NCBI GenBank assembly: GCA_964511405.1
Contig: CAZEFK010000232.1
Location: 1 to 10,684, forward strand
Reading direction: 5' to 3'
Origin: CAZEFK01 sp964511405
Lineage (GTDB): Bacteria > Pseudomonadota > Alphaproteobacteria > Elsterales > Elsteraceae
Length of the DNA: 10,684 nt
Shown here: piece after piece, positions 5,680 through 10,684 of the stretch
How positions within the stretch are numbered: position 1 is the stretch's first letter
Layout of the letters: every line of letters starts with the position of its first letter
The notes under the pieces: model-generated
The model's database searches: none
Seen by the model: the letters and a program-made list of their open reading frames with translations, nothing else
Told to the model about the DNA's origin: nothing
Position numbers and translations under genes: made by a program

Positions 5680-5709
5680 CCTACGGCTCTGCGACCAGGA
5701 ACCGCGCAC

Positions 5710-6003
5710 GTGGCCGGGATTGCGCTTCGCCTGTACGTTTCCGGCGATGCCGCGAGTTCGCGGCATGCCCGCGACAGCCTGAACCGGCTGCGCCAGCGCC
5801 ACCTGCCGGCCGGCATGGCGGTCGCCGTCATCGACGTCGCCGATCACCCGCTCGAGGCCGAGGCGGCACGGATCCTCGCCACCCCGACCCTGGTCATCGA
5901 TCATCCGGTCCGCCCTCGGCGCATCGTCGGTGACCTGGGCGACCTGCGCCGGGTTCTCGAGCTCCTTGGGCTCGACGGGGGGCTCGATGGAGACCTGCCC
6001 TGA
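5710..6003 (+). CDS. kaiB: KaiB-family protein
   Basis: 97 residues, matching the roughly 100-residue thioredoxin-like KaiB family. Recognisable segments are LRLYVSGDAASS (6-17), AVIDVADHPLEAE (39-51), ARILATPTLV (53-62) and PRRIVGDLGD (69-78). The ILATPTL and RRI-GDL blocks are KaiB hallmarks; the GDL loop lies in the part that refolds when cyanobacterial KaiB binds KaiC. The GTG start at 5710 is chosen because AGGA lies at 5697-5700 with 9-nt spacing and the KaiB fold begins directly after it. Upstream in-frame codons are not KaiB-like. The gene precedes a hybrid histidine kinase by 44 nt on the same strand, so they are probably co-transcribed. No kaiA or kaiC is in the window. In non-cyanobacteria such proteins are not necessarily clock components; adapter or stress-signalling roles are possible. 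Confidence 0.87.
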   Translation: MAGIALRLYVSGDAASSRHARDSLNRLRQRHLPAGMAVAVIDVADHPLEAEAARILATPTLVIDHPVRPRRIVGDLGDLRRVLELLGLDGGLDGDLP

Positions 6004-6047
6004 CCGCCGCCATGGGTTGAAACGCGGATGACGTTCGGCCGTTATCC

Positions 6048-7523
6048 GTGGTCGCGGACATGATCGAAACAATATCCCCCGATAACAGCGCATCCGATGG
6101 CGTCGGGCGCGCCGAGTTCCGGCTGCTCGTCGAGCGCAATGCCGACGGCATCCTGGTCGTCGACCGGGCCGGGCTGGTCCGCTTCGCCAATCCGGCGGCC
6201 GAAGCGATCTTCGGCCGCTCCGCGGCCGAACTCGTCGGCGCGCCGATCGGGGTGCCGGTGGTGGCGGGGGAAGTCGCCGAGATCACGGTGCTGCGGCCGC
6301 GCGGCGGCAAGGCCGAAGCCGAGATTCAGGTGGTGGAGACCAGCTGGGCGGGCGAGCCGATGCTGCTGGCCAGCGTGCGCGACGTGACCCGGCGGCGCGC
6401 CCAGGACGCCGAACGGCACCAGGTCCAGAAAATGGAGGCGATCGGTCAGCTGACCGCCGGCGTCGCCCATGATTTCAACAACATCCTGACCAGCGTGCTG
6501 GGCAACCTGGAGCTTGCCGCCGCAGCCAGCCGAGATCCCCGGCTCGACCGCCTGCTGACCAACGCCATGCGGTCGGCCGAACGAGCGGCGCGCCTGACCA
6601 GCCACCTGCTGGCCTTCGCCCGCAAGCAGGGCCTCCGGGTCTGTGCCGTCGACCTCAACGCCCTGGTCGACGATGCCGAGGAGTTGCTGACGCGCAGCCT
6701 GGACCCGTCGATCACCCTGGTGACCGCGCCGGCGGCCGACCTGTGGCCGGCGCTCGCCGATCCGACCCAGCTCGAGCTCATGCTCCTCAATCTTGTGATC
6801 AATGCCCGCGACGCCATGCCGACCGGCGGCGTCGTCCGGGTCGAGACGCGCAACCATCCGACGCCGACCGCGCAGCTGGTGGCGTTGATGGTCGCCGATA
6901 CCGGCGTCGGCATGATGGACGAGGTCAAGGCCCGGGCCTTCGACCCGTTCTTCACGACCAAGGAGGTCGGCAAGGGCTCCGGCCTGGGGCTCAGCATGGT
7001 GTACGGCGTCGCCCGGCAGCTCGGCGGCTCGGTCCAGATCGACAGCGCCGCCAATGCCGGCACCACGGTCACGGTGCTGCTGCCGCGCGCCGCGCAGCCC
7101 GCCATGGCCGCCCAGGCGGACCGGAGGAGCGCGCGACGGGGCGCCGGCCGTCTGCTGGTGGTCGACGACGACCCCGACGTCCGCGCCGTCGCCGCCGCTG
7201 CCCTGATCGCGAACGGCTACACCGTGATCGAGGCCAAGGGCCGGCCTGACGGGTTGGCGACGCTGGAGCGCGGCGAACCGGTCGACCTGATGATCACCGA
7301 TCTCGCCATGCCCGGCTTGCGCGGGGCCGAGCTGATCCGCGCCGCCCGGGCCATCCGTCCCAGCCTGCCGGTGCTGGTCATCACCGGCTATGACGGCACC
7401 CACCTGCCCGAGCCGCTGCTCGCCCAGGGGCTGCTGCGCAAGCCGTTCCGCGCGGCCGACCTGGCCGCCAAGGTCGAAGACTGCCTGCGGGCCGCGCCCA
7501 GCTCGATCGAGCCCGTCCGCTAG
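6048..7523 (+). CDS. PAS-HisKA-HATPase-REC hybrid sensor histidine kinase (cytoplasmic)
   Basis: 491 residues with no membrane segment. A PAS domain (about 22-112, including ERNADGILVVDRAGLVRFANPAA split at 29-51) is followed by a short linker and HisKA with VAHDFNNIL (139-147, phospho-acceptor H141). The ATPase domain has the N box NLVINARDAM (248-257), G1 DTGVGM (284-289), F box FDPFFTTK (298-305) and G2 GKGSGLGL (308-315). The C-terminal receiver (about 368-482) has acidic DDD (373-375), phospho-acceptor D418 in ITDLAMPG, T446 and K465-P466. All catalytic residues are present. It should autophosphorylate and pass phosphate to its own receiver, then to an unlinked partner; there is no response-regulator output domain nearby. 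The GTG at 6048 and ATG at 6060 are alternative starts, neither with a clear ribosome-binding site. Its pairing with the kaiB gene suggests that KaiB modulates this kinase, by analogy with the KaiB-like N-domain of SasA. Confidence 0.93.
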   Translation: MVADMIETISPDNSASDGVGRAEFRLLVERNADGILVVDRAGLVRFANPAAEAIFGRSAAELVGAPIGVPVVAGEVAEITVLRPRGGKAEAEIQVVETSWAGEPMLLASVRDVTRRRAQDAERHQVQKMEAIGQLTAGVAHDFNNILTSVLGNLELAAAASRDPRLDRLLTNAMRSAERAARLTSHLLAFARKQGLRVCAVDLNALVDDAEELLTRSLDPSITLVTAPAADLWPALADPTQLELMLLNLVINARDAMPTGGVVRVETRNHPTPTAQLVALMVADTGVGMMDEVKARAFDPFFTTKEVGKGSGLGLSMVYGVARQLGGSVQIDSAANAGTTVTVLLPRAAQPAMAAQADRRSARRGAGRLLVVDDDPDVRAVAAAALIANGYTVIEAKGRPDGLATLERGEPVDLMITDLAMPGLRGAELIRAARAIRPSLPVLVITGYDGTHLPEPLLAQGLLRKPFRAADLAAKVEDCLRAAPSSIEPVR

Positions 7524-7607
7524 CGGCGACCGGCCGGATGGGCGCGACACCGCGGGCCTGACCCAGGCGATTGCCACCGCCGCCGCCGTCCGCTACACCG
7601 CCCGGCG

Positions 7608-8399
7608 ATGGGGTTCACGGTCAGCAAGCTGTTCTGGTGGTTCGCCAATCCGGGCAACCTGATGCTCGGCCTGCTGTGCCTGGGCGTGGTGGCCCTGGCG
7701 CTGGGGCGGCGGCGGTTGGGCGCTGGACTGGTCGTGCTGGTGACGGCCGCGGGCCTGGCGATCACGGTCCTGCCACTGCGAACCTGGGTGCTGCGGCCGC
7801 TCGAGGATCGCTTTCCGATCGTCGCCAAGCCGCTGCCCCGGGTCGACGGCGTGGTCGTGCTGGGCGGCGCCATCAACACGGCGCTGTCGGCCGAGCGCGG
7901 CCAGCCGCAGCTGACGGAGTCCGCAGAGCGGCTGATCGCCTTCGCCGCCCTATCGCGGCAATATCCCAATGCTCGGCTGGTCTTCGCGGGCGGCTCGGCG
8001 GCGCTGTTCGACGACGCCGTACGCGAGGCCGATCTCGCCCGCCAGGTCCTCACTCAGCTGGGGGTCGACCCGGCGCGGGTGAAGTTCGAGCGCGAATCAC
8101 GCAACACCGACGAGAATGCCGCCTTCGCCAAACGCATGGTCAATCCGCAGTCGGGCGAGGTCTGGCTGCTGGTGACCTCGGCCTACCACATGCCCCGGGC
8201 GGTCGGGGTGTTCCGCAAGGTCGGGTGGGACGTCGTCGCCTATCCTGTCGATTTCAGCGTGCCACCGACCGGTGCCGAGCCGCCGTTCAACTTGCTGGAC
8301 GGGCTGGCCGGCGTGAATTGGGGCCTGCGCGAATGGATCGGCCTAGCCTATTACCATCTGACCGGGCGAATCGATTCGTGGTTGCCTGGGCCAAAGTGA
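7608..8399 (+). CDS. YdcF/ElyC/SanA-family (DUF218) membrane protein
   Basis: 263 residues. Two hydrophobic segments near the N-terminus (about 15-33 and 38-57), separated by GRRRLG, anchor the protein in the inner membrane. The DUF218 domain follows: GVVVLGGAIN (81-90), LVFAGGSAALF (124-134), READLAR (139-145), ERESRNTDENA (161-171), and LLVTSAYHMPRAV (187-199). These are the expected conserved clusters of the YdcF/ElyC family. ElyC has been linked to envelope and peptidoglycan-precursor (lipid carrier) homeostasis in E. coli, but the biochemical activity is not settled. It starts 84 nt after the kinase and ends in a hairpin terminator. It is probably a separate unit from the kinase, or its last gene. 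No strong ribosome-binding site is visible before the ATG. Family assignment is firm; role is inferred. Confidence 0.88.
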   Translation: MGFTVSKLFWWFANPGNLMLGLLCLGVVALALGRRRLGAGLVVLVTAAGLAITVLPLRTWVLRPLEDRFPIVAKPLPRVDGVVVLGGAINTALSAERGQPQLTESAERLIAFAALSRQYPNARLVFAGGSAALFDDAVREADLARQVLTQLGVDPARVKFERESRNTDENAAFAKRMVNPQSGEVWLLVTSAYHMPRAVGVFRKVGWDVVAYPVDFSVPPTGAEPPFNLLDGLAGVNWGLREWIGLAYYHLTGRIDSWLPGPK

Positions 8400-8416
8400 C
8401 CCCGCTTTGCGGGTCA
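8397..8416 (+). terminator. Rho-independent terminator overlapping the ydcF-like stop codon
   Basis: The 5' arm TGACCCCGC (8397-8405) begins with the TGA stop codon itself. The loop is TTT and the 3' arm is GCGGGTCA (8409-8416), giving eight base pairs with one bulged C. The following TTGTCAATTTATT is T-rich for this genome. It separates the DUF218 gene from the cell-wall block beginning at 8480. Confidence 0.6.
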
Positions 8417-8479
8417 TTGTCAATTTATTGCCGGCGCCGCCGCTTCGTGGCACAAGGATTTGAGTGAGGAGATTGGCGG

Positions 8480-9487
8480 ATGGCCCGATGGCTCGTGGCC
8501 GTGGCGCTGCTTGCGTGGGCGAGCGTGCCGGCGGCGGCGGACGATTTTGCGACGTTCCTGGCCGGCGTCCGGCGCGACGCCATCGCCGCCGGGATCGCGC
8601 CGCCGACCGTGGACCGTGCGCTCGCCGGCCTGGCGCCGCTGCCGCGCGTCCTGGAGCTGGACCGCAAGCAACCTGAATTCACGCTGACGGTGCAGGCCTA
8701 TCTCGACCGCATCGTCACGTCCCAGCGGGTGGCGGCGGGCCGCGACCAACTCCGCCAGGCCGCCGATCTCATGACCGCGATCGGCCAGCGCTACCGGGTC
8801 GAGCCGCGCTTCGTCGTGGCGCTGTGGGGCATCGAGAGCGACTTCGGCCGGTTCACCGGCGACTTTTCGGTGGTCCAGGCCCTGGCGACCCTGGCCTTCG
8901 ACGGCCGCCGCTCCAGCTATTTCCGCGGCGAGCTGCTGGACGCCCTGCGCGTCCTGGATCGCGGCGTGCCGCCCACGCGCCTGCGCGGCAGCTGGGCCGG
9001 CGCCATGGGCCAGCCGCAGTTCATGCCGTCCAGCTACCTGCGCTACGCCGTGGCCTTCCGCGGCGGCGCCAGTCCGGACATCTGGACCGACCCGGCCGAC
9101 GTCGTGGCCTCGATCGCCAACTATCTCGGGCGCTTGGGATGGCGCAGCGGCGAGGGGTGGGGCGCCGAGGTTGCCCTGACGCAGCCCCTCGCTCCCGCCG
9201 CCATCGGCTTGGATCAGCCGGCGCGGCCGCTCGCAGAGTGGGCCCGGCTGGGCGTGCGGCGCACCGACGGGGCGCCGCTCGGTCCGGGCGACCTGCCGGC
9301 CAAGCTGGTGATGGTGAGCGATCCGCCCAACAGCGATCACTCGGGCGGCGATCCGGCGGCCGCGGCGACGCCGGCGCAGCATGTCTATCTGGCGACCGCG
9401 AATTTCGAGGTCCTGCTGAAATGGAACCGGTCGAACCTGTTCGCGGTCGCCGTCGGCATCCTGGCCGACCGGCTCGGCGCGCCCTAG
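8480..9487 (+). CDS. mltB: MltB-family lytic murein transglycosylase
   Basis: 335 residues. A Sec signal peptide (MARW, hydrophobic core, cleavage near AAA-DD at 20/21) exports it to the periplasm. It has no lipobox, so it is a soluble form unlike lipid-anchored E. coli MltB. The SLT_2 domain spans nearly the rest: LWGIESDFGRFTG (115-127) with catalytic Glu E119, then YFRGEL (147-152), GSWAGAMGQPQFMPSSY (170-186), and ASIANYLGRLGW (210-221). The C-terminal NRSNLFAVAVGILADRL motif is typical of the family. It cleaves the MurNAc-GlcNAc bond of peptidoglycan to give 1,6-anhydro ends. There is no C-terminal peptidoglycan-binding domain. GAGGAG at 8466-8471, 8 nt before the ATG, is a strong ribosome-binding site. 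rlpA starts 2 nt after the stop, so the two are co-expressed. Confidence 0.93.
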   Translation: MARWLVAVALLAWASVPAAADDFATFLAGVRRDAIAAGIAPPTVDRALAGLAPLPRVLELDRKQPEFTLTVQAYLDRIVTSQRVAAGRDQLRQAADLMTAIGQRYRVEPRFVVALWGIESDFGRFTGDFSVVQALATLAFDGRRSSYFRGELLDALRVLDRGVPPTRLRGSWAGAMGQPQFMPSSYLRYAVAFRGGASPDIWTDPADVVASIANYLGRLGWRSGEGWGAEVALTQPLAPAAIGLDQPARPLAEWARLGVRRTDGAPLGPGDLPAKLVMVSDPPNSDHSGGDPAAAATPAQHVYLATANFEVLLKWNRSNLFAVAVGILADRLGAP

Positions 9488-9489
9488 CC

Positions 9490-10482
9490 GTGGCCGGACC
9501 GCGGAGCGCCGCCGCCGCGGCGCTGACGGCATTGGCCCTGGCGCTGCTGGGCGGCTGCGCCGAAACCCAGCTGGCCGCCGAGGGCGCCAAGCGCGCGGCC
9601 GCGCCGGCTGCCCCGCACAAGGGGATCTACAAGGTCGGCGAACCCTATTTCCAGAACGGCATCTGGTACTATCCGGCCGCGGACGACACCTACGACGAGA
9701 CCGGCATCGCCTCGTGGTACGGGCCCGATTTCCACGGCAAGGTCACGGCCAACGGCGAAGACTACGACATGAACGCGCTGACGGCGGCGCACCGGACCCT
9801 GCCGATGCCGAGCTTCGTGCGCGTGACCAACCTCGACAACGGCCGGTCGCTGGTGGTGCGGGTCAACGACCGCGGCCCCTATCTGCGTGGCCGCATCATC
9901 GACCTGTCGCGCCGCGCCGCCCAGCTCCTGGGCTTCATCGACGTCGGCACGGCGCGGGTGCGGGTCCAGATCATGCCCGAGGAAAGCCGCCAGATCGCCG
10001 CCGCCATGCAGGCTGGCAGCGAGACCGTCACCGTCGCCGGCGCCAACGGGCGGCCGGTCACGGTCGAGACCCGGCCGGGCGAGCCGCCGCCGGTCGCGGC
10101 CCCGCGGGCGGTGGTGGCGAGCGCGCCGCTGGCCGCTCCGGGCCAAGTCGTGACCGCGCCCCTGACGCCGCCGCCCCCGCCGCCGCCGGCTCCGACCATG
10201 GCCTACACGATCCCGAACCCGACCGGTGAGCTGGCACAGGGGTCGCCCAAGCGCACCCAGATCTATGTTCAGGCCGGCGCCTTCACCAACCGCGACAACG
10301 CCCAGCGCCTCAGCGAGCGGCTGCGCAGCTTCGGCCGGGCCCAGATCACGCTGGTCGCGGTCGGGCGGCAGCAGTTCTTCCGCGTTCGCGTCGGCCCGGT
10401 GCCGAACGTCGAGGCCGGCGACCGCCTGCTCGACCAAGTGGTCAATGCCGGCCATCCGGAAGCCAGAATCGTCGTAGATTAA
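9490..10482 (+). CDS. rlpA: RlpA-type septal lytic transglycosylase lipoprotein with SPOR domain
   Basis: 330 residues from the GTG at 9490, the only start placing the signal peptide correctly; the frame is open further upstream only by chance over mltB. The signal ends in the lipobox-like LGGC with C23 as lipidation site. The double-psi beta-barrel domain runs from about 71 to 155: TGIASWYG (71-78), TAAHRTLP (98-105, H101), and RVNDRGPY (124-131, D127). His and Asp are the conserved active-site pair of RlpA. A Pro-rich linker (about 224-236, LTPPPPPPPAPTM) leads to the SPOR domain (255-330, TQIYVQAGAF at the start), which binds denuded glycan strands at the division septum. In Pseudomonas, RlpA is a lytic transglycosylase for such strands. 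Coupling to mltB points to joint peptidoglycan trimming, with possible outer-membrane anchoring. Confidence 0.93.
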   Translation: MAGPRSAAAAALTALALALLGGCAETQLAAEGAKRAAAPAAPHKGIYKVGEPYFQNGIWYYPAADDTYDETGIASWYGPDFHGKVTANGEDYDMNALTAAHRTLPMPSFVRVTNLDNGRSLVVRVNDRGPYLRGRIIDLSRRAAQLLGFIDVGTARVRVQIMPEESRQIAAAMQAGSETVTVAGANGRPVTVETRPGEPPPVAAPRAVVASAPLAAPGQVVTAPLTPPPPPPPAPTMAYTIPNPTGELAQGSPKRTQIYVQAGAFTNRDNAQRLSERLRSFGRAQITLVAVGRQQFFRVRVGPVPNVEAGDRLLDQVVNAGHPEARIVVD

Positions 10483-10530
10483 TGGCGTCCGTTCCGCCGT
10501 CCATTCCCTTGACCCTGGACATCTGACACC

Positions 10531-10684
10531 ATGCCGCTGCCCTCTCTCGGACGTCGCCGCCTGCTGCTTGGCCTGGCCGGCCTCGGCTCCGGCCTGCCGG
10601 TCCTGGCCCGTGCCGCGCAGACGAAGCCGGCGAAGACGCCCGCGCGCCCGGCCGCGCCGGCCCGCGCGCCCGCGCCGCCGGTTG
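10531..10684 (+). CDS. Tat-signal exported protein, N-terminus only; possibly D-alanyl-D-alanine carboxypeptidase
   Basis: The frame from the ATG at 10531 runs off the window after 51 codons. It begins MPLPSLGRRRLLLGLAGLGSG, a twin-arginine type signal (GRRRLLLG followed by a moderately hydrophobic stretch), then ARAAQ as a likely cleavage region near residue 28. A Lys/Ala/Pro-rich linker follows. Folded or cofactor-carrying substrates use the Tat route. From the order mltB - rlpA - X, and from my recollection that a penicillin-binding carboxypeptidase (dacC/dacF-like) often follows rlpA in alphaproteobacteria, that identity is plausible, but no catalytic motif lies within the window. The ribosome-binding site is weak. 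Confidence 0.6.
   Translation, partial: MPLPSLGRRRLLLGLAGLGSGLPVLARAAQTKPAKTPARPAAPARAPAPPV

Larger units (their letters stand above)
5298..5709. other. Divergent intergenic region between the exported-protein and kaiB-like genes
   Basis: About 410 bases without a convincing gene. The part from about 5535 to 5690 is notably A/T-richer than its surroundings (for example CATACAAAAACTCGCATAG and GGTATGATTTAG), as expected for promoter DNA. It contains a perfect hairpin at 5409-5425 and the candidate kaiB promoter at 5651-5679. In-frame codons upstream of the kaiB start (from TTG 5617) do not resemble KaiB and are taken as untranslated. The right edge of the putative island probably lies here. 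Confidence 0.55.

Noticed and set aside
5617..5709. N-terminal extension of KaiB from TTG 5617
   Set aside because: The extra 31 residues do not resemble KaiB, and the segment contains the candidate promoter. The GTG at 5710 has a well-placed AGGA.
6042..7577. Minus-strand open frame of 511 codons opposite the histidine kinase
   Set aside because: The plus strand encodes an unmistakable PAS-kinase-receiver protein. The antisense translation is low-complexity Gly/Ala/Arg/His without motifs.
8824..9489. Upstream part of the open frame that contains rlpA
   Set aside because: It overlaps the whole catalytic part of mltB in another frame and translates to Arg/Gly/Pro-rich sequence. The lipoprotein signal starts at GTG 9490.
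1..10684. CRISPR array or rRNA genes
   Set aside because: No regularly spaced repeats of about 23-40 bp are present; the only tandem repeat is the 12-bp unit at 327-362. No rRNA-like conserved sequence was seen.

Overview
The window looks like the chromosome of a high-GC alphaproteobacterium, possibly Rhodospirillales-like. This rests on the strong G/C bias at third codon positions, frequent GTG starts, and an mltB - rlpA - Tat-signal-protein order that I recall from that group. No rRNA or other marker gene fixes the taxon, so the assignment is inference.

Layout. Positions 1-278 (minus) hold the N-terminus of a TonB-like envelope protein. It lies just downstream of a three-copy 12-bp tandem repeat and a zinc-dependent succinylglutamate desuccinylase/aspartoacylase-family enzyme (376-1329, minus). 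Divergent from that enzyme is an SDR-family oxidoreductase (1485-2273) whose catalytic Tyr of the YxxxK motif reads as Phe. A complete tRNA-Ser(UGA) with encoded CCA follows at 2332-2421.

From the tRNA 3' end to about 5.6 kb the sequence changes character. Coding density drops, base composition becomes less GC-rich by eye, and the genes are accessory. They are a HicB/DUF1902-like gene followed by a HicA-like toxin gene broken by a single-base frameshift, about 450 bases with no recognisable gene, a ParB-like DGQHR-motif protein, and a convergent gene for a small exported protein of uncertain function. A tRNA 3' end is a classic integration site, so I read this as an old, decayed island. No integrase and no second att copy is visible in the window.

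From about 5.65 kb the sequence returns to dense GC-rich coding. A KaiB-fold protein and a cytoplasmic PAS-HisKA-HATPase-REC hybrid histidine kinase form a probable two-gene signalling operon with no KaiC in the window. A YdcF/ElyC-like (DUF218) membrane protein follows and ends in a hairpin terminator. Next comes a cell-wall block of MltB-type lytic transglycosylase, RlpA-type lipoprotein with a SPOR domain, and the start of a Tat-signal protein cut by the window end. The mltB-rlpA pair is nearly continuous (2-nt gap) and should act together in periplasmic peptidoglycan remodelling around division.

The points most worth following up are the KaiB plus hybrid-kinase pair without kaiC, the Tyr-to-Phe SDR, the decayed hicBA-like module at the tRNA-Ser edge, and the orphan ParB-like protein.
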